From Ceratopteris richardii (taxonomy: Eukaryota; Streptophyta; Polypodiopsida; Polypodiales; Pteridaceae), in contig CM035441.1 in NCBI GenBank assembly GCA_020310875.1, forward strand, positions 87,716,536-87,780,535: 64,000 bases of DNA, written 5' to 3'. The position numbers were made by a program, and so were the translations under genes. A model generated the notes under the pieces. It saw only the letters and a list, made by a program, of their open reading frames with translations. It was not told the DNA's origin and did no database searches. Below, piece after piece: positions 33,201 to 46,500 of the stretch (its first letter is position 1; the number at the start of each line of letters is the position of its first letter).

Positions 33201-33429
33201 TATGCTGGTTTGTTGGACCATCTTCACCACTTCACAACCTACTTCCAAGCCACTCCAAGCTTCACCAACTTCTTTCACAAATGTAGAGTCATGTCCATAC
33301 CTTTAAGTTTTCTTTCTATCCCTTGTTTAGGAGTGTGTTTGGATTATTCACCACACTCTTCCACCTTGGCTTTGATCTTATTTATTAGATCTTATAGTCT
33401 CTTTCACTCATCTTGATCATCATCTGATT

Positions 33430-34794
33430 CACCTCTTGAGTCTTGCACCTGTGTACCATGTTTGCCACTAATGGTTGAAAATATGAATCAAGATCATAGG
33501 GTAAGTTTATCTTTTTTTGTACTAATCATACCATGATCCATGTTCTTCAAATACAACATCCCTACTAGTGGTAAATTTCTTTGTGGATGGATTATAGAAC
33601 CTGTATCCCATTTGAATTCAATAATGGCCAATGAATATAGATTTTTTTGCCCTTTCATCTAATTTTCCTCTGATTTGTGAAGATACATGTACATATGCTA
33701 AACAAACAAAAACCTGGCAATGACCTAGACATGGTTTTTACCTTTCCAAGCTTTATAAGTGGTCATACCTTGAAGAGATTTTGATGGAAGACTATTTAGA
33801 AGATACATATTAGCTGATATGGCTTCTAAACATAAATAATGTGGTAGCTTTTTCTCTTCAAGCATAGTTCTTGCTAATCCAACTAGGGTCTTGTTTCTCC
33901 TCTCTATAATGCCATTCAATTGAGGAGACAACCTAGTATTAACTTCCCTTTTGATGCCTTTATCCTGCAAATACTCATCAAAACTCTTAGAGAAGTATTC
34001 TCGCCCTCCAAATCCGAGTTTCTTGAATGATCTATTTGTATGATTTTCCACATGTGCTAGGTACTTCTTAAAGCATTCAAAAACTTCACTCTTATTCTTG
34101 ATGAAGTATAGAATTGTCCACCTACTCTGATCATCAACAACAGATACATAATACATTGAGTGTACTAACGAATGTTCTTCTTCTGGTCTCCATGCATCAA
34201 TCTGTACTAATTCCAAGAGGTATTATGGATGTAGCCTTTGTGGTTAAAAGGTTGTCTTTGTACCTTCCCAATTTAACAACCATCACACTTGTTGATCATG
34301 TGTTGCTTTGATTTGCTTGGCAACCCTAGAACACTTTAGTCCCTGCATATATCCTTCAAGGTTCTTTCATTCAAGTGAGAAAGTCTCTTTTACCACACTT
34401 AAAGCTCACTTAGGGTTTGAGATCCAAAATTGAATAGAGCTATATTCCTAGTTTCTCCTTCTTCAAAAGTAAAGAGTCTACCATGCTTCTCACTTCTTGA
34501 TATCTTCTTGAAGCCTTGACATGTATCATCCACATAAGCTCCACATTGGGTAAACCTAACTTGCAAGCCTATTTCAACTATTTTTCCTACACTTATTAGT
34601 TTTTTTGTGATGGTGGGTACATAGAGAACCTTACTCAGACTGTTTGTCCCCCATTGGGAGCTTTGAGATTGCTAATCCTCTCCACATTGTGCTTGCTATC
34701 ATCGCTTCTCTGTACTTCAAGATTATGCTTGGGATTCCCCAATCTAGATAGAAGAGCAACATTGCTTGCAACATGCTTTCAACAACTAGAATAT
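33430..34794 (-). pseudogene. copia-4 protease-integrase fragment
   Basis: From right to left: a protease end just after the active site (KHVASNVALLSRLGNP), GAG-pre-integrase remnant, and integrase at 33725-34216 (YYVSVVDDQSRW, REYFSKSFDEYL, NGIIERRNKT), then the decayed C-terminal linker. The usual SDGGGEYFS reads GFGGREYFS, so the second catalytic Asp is lost. The copia-5 LTR starts at 34795, within the protease active-site region. Confidence 0.8.
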
Positions 34795-35828
34795 TGGAGG
34801 AGATGGTGGATAGTCTTCAGAGAGGAAATGTTGTTGCTTAGACCTACTTCAGACCAGCCAAGAACAAGTGCTGGAAAGTGTAGTGGGCTTCTTTAGTGCT
34901 ATTGACCATAAATAATCACCTATAATGTTTGGAACATGATCCACTAATCAAAGGATCAAAATAGATAGGTAGAAAATTGATTCAAGGTTATAGAATTGCT
35001 ATTTTAGTCTCTACACGTGTTCAATATAATGAAGAGTGCTCTGAGCATAGTAGCAATTAGTCTAATTCCTTTTGATTGTGTCCAATTAACTTAGCCAGCT
35101 ACCAATCATGAGTGATTTCAATAAGAATGATGAAATATATGCTGAGTATGATGTTTAGAAAATCATAGGAGTGTCCTGACATTTTTGGGATGCATCAGAG
35201 TGCAGACCATAGAGTAAAGATATGATAATATCTTACAATTAAGAAAACCAATGATAATGAGATTTTGTAGCTATATAGTACAAAATATACTGAATCTATG
35301 ATGCTTTAAATCATGACAAATGATCAATCATACATTGAGAACAAGCTAAAAGAAGATCACTATACTTTTGTAGTCATGGTAAAAAAGTGAAGTAATGGTG
35401 CAATGAAAATGTACGTATTAGATCGCATAAAAGTACAATGTCATTGGCAATAACCTATTGCAAAATGTGAGGGGAGAGATTGAGCTATGAAGTGAGCTCT
35501 TAAATTACAAAGGATCCCTATCAATTACTCTCCCAAGTCAATGCATCACAGGAATCATTTGATCCTCTTTTATAGTTGAGTTTGGAGCGAATCGTTTGAA
35601 TTGAAATTCAAAAGTTCACCTAAAAGTAAATCCTAAACTTTAGGATATATTCTCTCATCAATCAACTACCAAATGGATTGATATTTGACTCTTCCTAACT
35701 CCTCATGGAAGTAAGAATATTTTATAAAGGTAAATGTAGTTGATTTTACAAGGGATTGATCATATAGGGTTCCATGAGAAATATACTAATAATCCAAGTA
35801 TATGGGCCTGGATTCTCTTGCACCAACA
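34795..35828 (-). repeat. copia-5 3' LTR
   Basis: It runs from TGGAGGAGATGG to CACCAACA, 1,034 bp, followed by the polypurine tract GGCTTGAGAGGGAGC (minus strand). It resembles the copia-1 LTR in parts. The TATA motif CTATAAAAG is at 35567-35575, again near the U3 end. Confidence 0.75.
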
Positions 35829-35858
35829 GCTCCCTCTCAAGCCTAACATGCTTGGTCT

Positions 35859-38800
35859 TCATTCCTCCTTGATTTCTTGCGAACCAATCATCAATTTGAA
35901 CATGTTTATCTTGGTTCCATCCAAGGACTTTGTGAGTATATCTGCACATTGTAAATGAGTTGATACATAGGACAATTGAATGTCCTTGCTAAGAAATTTC
36001 TCCCTTACATAATGATAGTGCACTTCAATGTGCTTAGTCCTTGCATGATATACAGGATTAGCAGCTAAGTGAAGTGAGCTAGTGTTGTCTCCAAAAATTA
36101 TTGGAGTGTAAGAGTGTAATCCCAAATCTGTGTAGAGTTGCTTGAACTACATAGCCTCTTGGGTTGCATTTTCTATGGCTCTATACTCTGCCTCTGTAGA
36201 TGACAATGCCACAGTTGGTTGCTTCTTAGATGACCATGATTTTTGCTTTGATCCTGTAAAAGACAAGTGTCCTGAGGCGCTCCTCCTATCATCCTTGGAG
36301 CCAGCCCAATCTCCATCAGATTACATCTTTATGTCCAAGTCAGAAGTGAAGGGGTAAAACAACCCTTCATTTATGGTACCCTTTAGATGCTTTAACAGCC
36401 TCTTGGGAGCTTCCATGTGAGGGTTTCTTGGTGCATGCATAAATTGGCTTGATGTGCTTACTCCATAAGCAATGTCTACTCTTGTTAGAGTTGCATAGTT
36501 GAGACTCCCAACAAGTCTTTGGTAACCTGTAACATCCTCAAGAAGTTCTCCTTCATGAGAACTAAGCTTATGATTGATTTCCATGGGTGTACCTCCAATT
36601 TCGGTGTTCTCCATCTTGAATTTTACCAACATATCATAAATATGATTTCTTTGAGTAATAAATACTCCAGATCTATATACACAAGTTCTAGGCCAAGAAA
36701 GTATGTTAACAAACCAAGAGCACTGATTTTAAATTCTTCGATTAGTTGAACTTTAACCTACTTGATGCCATTAGCATCAGTCCTTGTAATGATAATTTCA
36801 TCCACATAGACACATAAGTATATAATTTCTGAGTTGGTCTTCTTTATAAATAAAGAAGAATCTGCTTTGCTACCCACAAAACTTTGATCCTGCAAATAAG
36901 TACCAAGCCTATGGTTCCAAGCTCTAGGAGCTTACTTTAGGCCAGAGTGCCTTCCTTAGCTTGCATACAAATCCTAGTTTATCCTTATCTTCATATCCTG
37001 GTGGTTGAGCCATGTATACTTCTTCTGAGATCCATCCATTTAGGAATGCATTCTTAACATCTAACTAATATAGGTTCCAATTCTTGGAAGCAGCGACACT
37101 TACCAAAACCCTAATTATTGGCATCTTAGCCACAAGTGAAAATATTTCTTCATAGTACACTCCATGGATTTGAGCAAACCCCTTTGCCACTAACCTTGCC
37201 TTGTACGTGCTTATAGAACCATATGAGTTTTTCTTGATTTTATATATCCATTTGGATCCTATTACCTTAATGCTTGGCTTCTTGGGAACAAACTCCCAAG
37301 TACTTTTCTCCTGAAGTGCTTCAACTTCTTCCTGCATGGAATCTCTCCATTCTTCCTTCTTATTGGCCTCCACATGAAGAAGGTTCCTCTATCATAGAGA
37401 CTTTAGTGATATATGCATAATGCTTGTTGACTAATGGTGTGTCATAGCCATACCGTATGGGCTTTTTACTCTCACATTGAGATCTCTTGAGTGCTTGATT
37501 GGAGGACTCCGGAATGTCTTCCAATTTCTTGAACTTAATCTTGCCTCTAGACTTCCAAGCCTTGAACTCAATCTGCTCTTCATCCTCTGAATTGGTTTCT
37601 TCTGGTAATTGTTGATCTTCTTGAGTGAGAGTTGGAAAGTCATTTTCCAAATCATAAGGTAACTTGATCTTCCTGCAATCATCTTCAAACCATGAATTAT
37701 TTTCATCAAACACTACATCCCTACTAACTATAAATCCTTTGTTAGTGGAATTATATAGCCTATAACACTTTTGGTTTTGGTCATAGCAAATAAATATACA
37801 CTTTTCAGCTTTAGGGTCAAGCTTCCCTCTAATCTGTGAGGGTATATGTGCATAAGCTATGCACCCAAAGATTTTGCAATGATCCAATGAGGGTCTCCTA
37901 CCATTCCATGCTTCATAGGGTGTCAACCATCCAAGGATTTGGATGGAAGCCTATTAACCAAGTATGTAGTTGTGAAAATAGCCTCTACCCATAGGTAATT
38001 GGGTAGTTTCTTCTCATTCAACATTGATCTTGCAGCTTCTACTATCAACCAATTCCTTCTCTCTACCACTCCATTTAGTTCAGGAGTATATCTTGTTGTG
38101 ACCTCTCTTTTTATACCTCTATCCTGTAAGAATGAATCAAATTCATGTGAGAAATACTCACCACCTCCATTAGATCTGAATCTCTTCAAGCTTCTACCTA
38201 TTTGGTTTTCAAGTAATTCCAAGTACTTTTTAAAACATGTAAATACTTTATCCTTATGCTTCATGAAGTAAAGAATTGTCCATCTACTATAATCAGTTAT
38301 AAATGCAACATAGTACCTTGAACCTCAAATTGATGGATCTTTGCTAGGACCCCACATATCAATGTGTAAAAGCTCCAAGTAGTCTTCATACATGTACCCC
38401 TCTCTGTTGAATGGTTGCCTGTGAGCTTTGCCAAATTGGCATGCTCCACACTTGTATATCATGTGTTGCTTCAACACATTTGGAATGCCAAGCACACTCT
38501 AATCCTTAAATATTTGCTTTAGTGTTCTTTCTCCTATATGGCCTAGCCTTTTGTGCCATATCTCTAGTTCAGACAAAGTTTGATCTTTGTAATTGAAGAG
38601 TGCTATGTTTCTGGTGTCTTAAATCTCAAATGTAAAGAGTCTACCAAATTTTCTCACCTTTTGCAATCCTCTTGAAGCCTTGTTGAGGGTCTTCCACATA
38701 TGCTCCATGCCTTGTGAATCTAGCCTGTAAGCCTTTCTCAACAATTTTTCCAACACTAATTAGGTTTTTTGTTATGGTTGGTATATATAAAACCTTGCTT

Positions 38801-39795
38801 AAGAGGTTCATATTACCATCAGAAGCTTTGACACTTCCAATTTTCTTGACACAGTGTTTAGTGTCATAACCTGTTTATACTTCATGCTTCCCTTTAAGTT
38901 CTTCAAGATCAGATATCAATGCTACATTTCCAGCCACATGATTGGAACGACCAGAATCAATATAGAAAAGATGCTCATCATATTTACCTTGCTTGGATGT
39001 CATGTTCACAATGAGTAAAGAATCCATTTGGTCTTCTGTGTAATTATTATAATCTCTTTTACCTCTAAAACCTCCTTGATAATTGTTGTTGTTGTAACCT
39101 TGGTTGTAGTTGTGATTTTAATTGCTTCCTCCATTGTTGAATCTACCTCTGGAATTTCCATAGCTTCCTCTATGGAAGCCTCTTCCCCTTTGATTCCTTG
39201 TGTTCTTGAAGCATTCTTCTTTGGTGTGGTTGGTAAGGCCACAGATGTTGCAAGGTCGAGTATTGTAGGTTCTTTCCCTTTCTTGCTTTCCTCCTCTGCC
39301 CCTTCCTCTAGTACCTCTTCCTCTACCTGTGTAGTTAACTTGAGAGGTACTAGCCTCTTCTTCATCCTTTTTGCTTTTACCCTTATCCTTACTTTTATTC
39401 ATCTGCATAAAGGGAAAAAGATTGGTTACCTCTAGAGTTGTCACCATTCTTGTTGAGCTTTGTCTCATGGGTGAAGAGTTGCCCCATCAAGGTGTTAAGG
39501 TCAGGTATCTGCATATCCATGTAAAGGTCCATTGCTGTGGTGAAGGACTCCCACTTATCATCAGCCTTGATACCATTGATGATCTTCCTTATTATGTGTT
39601 ATTCTTTTATCTCCTCTCTAATCCTTGCAAGTTGGCCAGCCACATCCTTCATCTTGGTTACATAATCAACTACACTTTGTTTTGAGTGCTTTTTTAGGGT
39701 TGTAAACTTAATCCATAGCTCGTTCTTCCTAGCTCTTGTATTTGATGAGAAATATGATGAGAGTACTTCCTAAGTCTATGTGGCTTCTTGGGAAA
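35859..39795 (-). pseudogene. copia-5 gag-pol polyprotein, degraded
   Basis: Remnants in order on the minus strand: gag, CCHC CNICGLTNHTKEEC near 39240, Arg/Gly-rich stretch, protease region near 38950, GAG-pre-integrase near 38550, integrase at 37923-38264 (GGGEYFSHEFD), linker at 37360-37926, RT start at 37065-37373, and RT/RNase H at 35859-36632. At least six breaks occur. The RT catalytic region near 36800 is in broken frame. The N-terminal gag and 5' LTR are missing: at about 39795 the sequence joins copia-6 RT. It is a close relative of copia-1. Confidence 0.85.
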
Positions 39796-41168
39796 CTACA
39801 TAAACTGACTTTCAAGTCCAACAATATAACTTAGATCATGCCTTGTAATTGTGAGATGTATAAGACTTCCCACAATTTTCCTGTACATAGTAGAATTTTC
39901 CAATGCTTCAACTGATGTAGTATCCAACTTTAAATTTTGATCTAATGGCATAGAAATTGGCTTAAAATCAGCCATACGATACTTTTGCAGCATATTCAAG
40001 GCATATTGCTTTTGCGACATCCATATACCTGTTTCTGTATGTATAAACTCAATGCCCAAGAAATAGCGTAGCACACCAAGAGCTTTCATGTCAAATTCAT
40101 GCATAAAAAATTGCTTTACCTCTTTGATGCTTCCTTCATTATCACCACCTACAATCAGGTCATCAACATAAATAGCCACAATAGTGATGCCATCATCAGC
40201 CTTCCTTGCATATAGTGAGTGATCTGCATCACACATAGAAAACCCACTGCTAGTTAAGAAATCAGCAATCCTTGCATGCCATGCACGAGGGCTTGCTTCA
40301 GCCCATATAAATCCTTTTGCAACCTACAAACATATTCTAGATGCTTTGAATCTTCATATCCTTGTGGCTGGTCCATATATACTTCTTTCATGTAGCTCAC
40401 CATGTAGGAAAGCATTCTTCACATCCATCTGATGCAAAGTCCATCCTTTTGTTGTAGCTAATGCAACAAGTGTTCTGACAGTAGAAATTTTAGCTACAGA
40501 GCTGAATGTTTCCTCATAATCAATGCCATATGTTTGTGCATATCATTTAGCTACCAATCATGCTTTATACCTGCTTATGCTACCATCAGCATTCTACTTT
40601 AGCTTGTAAACCCATTTGCAGCCTATGGGTTTCTCTCCTTGCAGCAATGGAACCAACTTCCATGTATCATTTCCATAAAGTGTAGCCATTTCCTCATCCA
40701 TAGATTTTTCCCAATCTGCAATTCCGATTGCATCTTCAAAGTAAGAAGGTTCAGCACCTTGTATTACCTTTGTCATGTAGGCACAATGATGAGCCATATA
40801 ACTGTCGTACGTCAATCGTTGCACTGAATTTCGCATCCTCCCAGATCTTCTTGGTCCTGGGTCACTTCTCCTTGTATCGTTTACATGTGCCCTTCTTATT
40901 CCTGGAGTCTTCACAGAGGGCAATCCAAGTTCCTCATCAAGAATCTTTTCTGAACCACTTGAATCTCCATCAATGTCTTCAAAACCTGCACACATTTTAT
41001 GACCTACAGAAGGCTTTTCTTTACCTTTCTTGGATGTATTTGATGAATTTGCTAGAATCAAATTTCCATGCAATCTTCCACTCCATGGATTTGAGTTGGA
41101 ACTATTGCTTGGTGATGCATCCGGTCCACTCAAAACTTGAGATTTTGCACTTGATTTTCCAGCATTTT
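39796..41168 (-). pseudogene. copia-6 gag-pol, RT part (left of gypsy-2)
   Basis: 40594-41295 holds the integrase-RT linker and RT start (RLTYDSYMAHHCAYM, ADWEKSMDEEM, IGCKWVYKLK); its first residues read from gypsy-2 LTR. 39796-40236 holds RT with IYVDDLIVGG and RYFLGIEF. A degraded stretch with stops lies between. The fragment ends at SQFM near 39796, so RNase H and the 3' LTR are lost. The rest of the protein continues at 48476. Confidence 0.85.
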
Positions 41169-42150
41169 TGTTGGGGGATTCTTGGACAAGAAGGGATTTG
41201 ATTGTTTGCAAGAGAAAAGGGGAAGACAAGAAGAAACATACACGCTGGAAGCCTCTGTGCAATGGTTCTGTGCAAAAATCCCACAGAGTGCTCAATCACA
41301 AAATATCAAATACCCAAGGGTCTTGTTGCTACCGGCCTTCTTTGCACCAGACCTCCACCTTCTCCAAGCCTGCACTTGTGCACACCTTGCACCAAGCTTC
41401 CAATGAGGGGGAGGGATGGACACCTTCTGTTGGCACATGCACAGCTTCAATGAGACCTTGGGATCCTTGGGGTGAATAACTTAACACTTCTCTGCACACT
41501 TCTTAGTCACTCTTCATGCACACCTTGCACTTCACTTCTCTGCGTCGCACCTGTGCGTACCTTGCACTTCTCTCTCTTGCCTAGCTTAGATTATGCTCAC
41601 CTTGCTTAGTCCAAGAATAGTCCTTGCCTTGATTTGAGTGTTGATTCACATACGCTCCTAACTGCAAGAGTATCTTGGTGCTCACTTTGATGTTCCAAAA
41701 TTGTCTCCAAAAGTGGGCAGCCAATGAATCCCTGCTTTGTATTGTAGTGACTTTAGACTAAAACAAGAAAAAATTTAATTGGGGGGCATACTTTCACTTC
41801 TGCGTACGTTGTCGCTTCACATACCTTCACACTTTTGCCTTTTAATTCTTCACTTGTGCACCTAAGAGAGGGTTCACTTGAACCTTCCAAAACACTTTTA
41901 AAAACACCTTGAACCTTAGAGAAATTACATAAATACCTCTGCAACCTTCAATTCACTTTCTGCAAAATACAACCTTTGTGAGCCAATTAATTGTGCACTA
42001 CCACGCACTTTGACACCTGAACTTTGAACACTTTGACTTTGCCCATGTTGACTTTGACCTTGACCATGTTGACCTTGACCACTTTGACTTTGATCCTTTT
42101 GACTTTGACTATGATTGACTTTGACGAACATGACTTTTATGGGCTCAACA
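41169..42150 (-). repeat. gypsy-2 3' LTR
   Basis: It starts TGTTGGGGGATT and ends GGGCTCAACA, 982 bp. It is about 60 bp shorter than the right copy, mainly from a gap near 41260. A W-box-core array lies in its U3 start. Confidence 0.9.
42010..42125. promoter_or_regulatory. Array of 12 TTGAC (W-box core) motifs in LTR U3
   Basis: TTGAC occurs 12 times in about 116 bp, mostly as TTTGACTTTGAC or CTTGACC. The right LTR has 11 at 48342-48450. TTGACY is the core bound by plant WRKY factors. For the minus-strand element the array is at the start of U3, upstream of any promoter. Confidence 0.6.
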
Positions 42151-42774
42151 GTTGCCCACCACCTAATGTGCTCGCCGTCCCGGAGAGCTACGGCCAAAAC
42201 TAAGCACATATGACACCATGATTCTTGTGCTGCAAAATCTGCAAAAGGACACCTAAGCAGCTACGAAGTCCACGAGAAGCATAGAGAACAGACACTAGAG
42301 AAGAACCCAAAAGTGGAATTTTTGCACAGAAAAGCAAAGGAGGGCAATGGGAGGGTAGAAAGAAGGGGGAAGGGAGGGTTGAGGGGGTTGGGATGGACAG
42401 GGCAGGGAGGGGTAAGGATGGGGCTGGGAAAAAGGGTAAAGGCAGGTTGAGGGAGTAGGATTATGGGGTCTGGAGAAGGTCGAAATGATGAAACAGTAGA
42501 GCTACAGAGGGTGCATATGGGAATTTGTGAAACATAAGGTAAAACAAAGTGAGAATAGACCATGTGGATCATGTGTTTAAGTAAAAACATGTGATAAATG
42601 TGCTCAAAACATGTGGTTTTTGACCAAAAGTCAAAGAAAAGGTGGAATTCTGGGAAAATTAAGATGAAAAATAAGTTCAAAGGTGCCAAAATACATGAAA
42701 ATGGCCTCACTTTTGAAAAAATGGCCATCCGAGGCACGATCCAGAGCCAAAAGTTTTGAACCATGAAAAAAAAA

Positions 42775-42855
<81 letters not shown>

Positions 42856-43040
42856 AATGAAAAATGAAAATGTGTCTTTCTTTTTTTAAATCTGAATGCA
42901 CAGATCTGAAAGAAAAATATAAAATAAAATAAAAATAAAATAAATAAAATATAAATAAAATAAATAGAATAAAATATTAAAAAAATAAAATAAATAAATA
43001 AAACATGGGGGGGCGGGGGGGAGGAGGGGGGGCGTGGGGG

Positions 43041-43086
<46 letters not shown>

Positions 43087-43503
43087 GGTTTTTTTTTCAA
43101 AAATTCTTTTTTACCCTTTTTTTTGGAAAAATAAATTCCATGGGGCCCCCTTTTTTTTGGTGAAATATCCAAAATTGGAGAAAAATCCTAAAAAAATCCA
43201 AAACGATTGCAAAAAAATCCAAAAAATTCTCAAAAAAGTCCCTACAGGTCTAGGCTAATTTCCTCACTCAACATCATAGAGAGCTTCCTTTATTCCTCCA
43301 ATTTGGCAAGAAAATGACATTTGAAAAGGATGAAAAATGCTAGAAAAAATCTAAAAAATGCTTGAAAAAATCCCAAAAATTTCTAGAAATTGTACTTATG
43401 CCAAGGACTATGAAAGGCTTGCTAGATTTGCTAAAAAATCAAAGAACAAGCATGAAAAAAGGATAAAAACTACTAAAATATAAGCAAAAATGACATGAGA
43501 AGG
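42151..43503 (-). other. gypsy-2 3' non-coding region
   Basis: Between polypurine tract and integrase there is no credible gene. 42345-42480 is G/purine-rich on the plus strand. 42778-43088 is a microsatellite cluster. 43090-43500 is A/T-rich with repeated AAAAAATCC words. Confidence 0.7.
42778..43088. repeat. Composite microsatellite: (TA)36, AAATA-rich, four G7 runs, (GA)n
   Basis: (TA)n spans 42778-42849. An AAATA/AAAATA-rich tract spans about 42915-43004. Four runs of exactly seven G lie at 43007-43013, 43015-43021, 43026-43032 and 43036-43042. (GA)n covers 43044-43088. Confidence 0.9.
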
Positions 43504-46500
43504 CTATGTACAACCTAGACAGATTTTGCAAGTTCCAGGTGATCCATAAATCTTCAGTTGTGCTGATGATAGGCCTTCAGCCTTGATATATTGACCAGTG
43601 GCAAGGCCTCTCCTTTTGGCATCTCTAACTCCACAGCACCCCAATTCAACATTGTTTTCAATAGGCAATATCCCATAAACCAGTTGGAATGGAGAATATC
43701 CAGTAGCCTCTTTGTAAGCTAACGTGTATGCCCATAGGGTACCTTGATAAGCGATGCCCCAGTAGGTGGGTTGCAACATACATTCCTTCCTTAACATGGC
43801 AATTAATACCTTGTTGGTGGATTCTGCCTATCCATTAGCTCTTGGATAATAGGCACAAGAGGTCCTATGTAGAATTTTGTACCTGTTAAAAATTTTCTGT
43901 AGGACCTTATTCACAAAATGAGTACCTTGGTCTATACAAATTTCAAGTGGACATCCAAACCTGCAAATGATGCTACTGTAAATGAAATCAGCAAAAGTTT
44001 GAGCGGTGCAGTCAGGGGAAGCAATAGCTTCAACCCACTTGGTCGCATAGTCTATGGCGATCAATAGATACTTCTCTCTTTTTGGAATCGATAGAGGGTA
44101 GATGGGCCCTAAAAAATCTAGCCCCCACTTCTCAAATGGTTGCCAAGAAGTGGAAATGATCAAGGGGCTATGCCTCTGCTTTGTTGGTTTGGGTCCACAC
44201 CTCTAACAAACATCACACATCTTTACCCATTCCTCTGCATCTTTGAATAATGTAGGCCACCATAACCCAGCATCAAGGATCCTTTGACTCATAATGTGTC
44301 CTGGAAGGTGGCCACCACCTGTTCCTTCATGTGCAGATCTAAGAACTCCCCTCACTTCTTCTTCTTCCATGCACTTCCTAATCCTATTATCTTTTCCTTG
44401 TCTATATAATTTTCCTTCAATGAAGGAAAAATGTCTGCTTTTGATTAGCAGTCTCTTTCTTTGCACATCACTTGCCTTCTCCGGATACAATCCTGTTTTA
44501 ATAAAATTCCTCATGTCCTCATATCCTTGAGCTTATATTGCAAACAGATCAACATCTAGAAAATCATCATTTACTCCAATTTCTTGATCCATCATGTTGA
44601 TCCTGGATAAGTGGTCTACCGTAACATTTTCTTTACCTAGTTTATGGACTACAGAAAAATCAAATTCCTGAAACAACTGTAGCTAGCTCCATATCCTACC
44701 AGTCGCTTGTGGTTTGTTGAGTAAGTATTTGAGTGGTTGGTGATCAGTTATAATAACATATTTCACTCCTAGTAAGTAATGACGAAACTTTTGAACAACA
44801 AAAACCATGGCTAAGGCCTACCTTTCTGTGGTGCTATAATTCCTTTTAGCCTCGGTCAAAATTCGACTGGCATATTGAATTGGTCTGTCCACTTTAAATT
44901 CTTCACTGTGTTGGGTCAAAACTGCCCCCACTGCATATGCACTGGCATCTACATGTATATGAAAAATTTTTGACCACTCAAGTGTGATCAGAATGGGAGC
45001 ATCTACTAACCTTGACCTTAATGTTTGATATGCTTTTTCTTCTTCTTCCTCTCATTTAAAAGGTACTTCTTTTCATATAAGCCTAGCCAATGGCCAGGCT
45101 ATTTCTGCATACATCTTAATAAACCTCCGGTGGTACCCTGTAGGTCCTCTGAATTTTTTTTGGAGATTTAGGTCTAGGTAACTTTAATATAGCTATATTA
45201 AAGTTACCTAGACCTATGGCAGCCTTAAAACAACAAAATCCAAGTTAAAGATGGTACCTTGTATCTTGACTGGGACTCCAAGGACCACTCCCATAGGCCT
45301 TACAATGCTTTGGTCTGCCAGTGTTATAGTGAAGTTTGCAGGTCTTCAAGGGTGTAGTCCAATCTTTTTCGTGGTATGTTCATGCATCAAGTTAATGCCA
45401 GAACCACCATCCACAATGACTCCTTGAAACTCATGACCTTTGATAGAGACTGTTAGTTGAGGGCTCTTGTAATCTATGAGGGGTGCTTCCCTTACAATTT
45501 TATCTTTATGCATAACATCAACCTTTGCCACTAAACTTGTTGTGGAAGCCTCATCAATTATCTGCAAGAGTCCTGAACTGAATTTCCCATCCATCTTTAT
45601 TAAATAAAAAATACTAACCTCCTTTTTCATGGACTTGAGTAGTTGTGAAGCTTCTGATTCCTTAAGATCATGGGCTCCAATGGACTTATCAAACTCCTCA
45701 TGAGCCCTGTTGAATGCATGCCGAATGGCATCACTGGTACATATGAGATCTCCTTTTTGCCTTGTATCTACACATGTGGTGGCCTTGTCTTTAGATGTAT
45801 CTTTGTCTTTGTTCAATCCATTAATTCTTGATTCTTGACCTATATCTACTTGAGCCTTTGCTTTGCTCCTTGTCTACACTGTAAAAGATTCAATTTCTTC
45901 TAACTGCACCACCCTAGTAGATGGAGATGGCACATTGACTTGATCTATTATTTCTTCTTTACACACAGAAATCATTTGAATATGGGGCCCATATGAAGAT
46001 GCTTGGTTCTTAGGACAACAATTAGTATAGTGGTCTCTGGCCTCTGGGAAGTTCCTACAAGGAGGGGCATTTTCTGATAGCGTGCACTTACTTTGGTAGT
46101 GCCCACATTCTCCACATCTAAAACAAATAATTGACCTCCTAGGCCCATTTCCAAGGTTATTCCTCTATCTAGGGTTATAATTGTTACCTTGATTGGGTGC
46201 AGCTGCCATCCCATTTGCTAGTGGTAGGGGTCCTCCTTGTGTCCAATATGTTGTTGCAAGCATTCCTCTTGATTGGCATTCCTCGGGCTCATGACCAACT
46301 TTCCTACATAGTTGGCAAGTTACACTTAACAGAGGACATTCACTTACTATATGACCTTGCTTGCTGCACATGGTACACCAAAGTCCACTCTTGATGCCAC
46401 CCCCTTTGAGTTACTACAACTCCTGTCGAAGTTGAGCCAGTTCTTCAACTTGGGCTTCCTCTTTCTTTTGTAGCTTCAAAGCCTCAATCTCCCTCCTCAA

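Noticed and set aside
42261..42764. 167-residue minus-strand frame in gypsy-2 3' region
   Set aside because: It reads Pro/Phe-rich low-complexity from the purine-rich strand, with no domain and no conservation visible.
42778..43172. Frames of IYIYIY and SLSLSL
   Set aside because: Translations of microsatellites.
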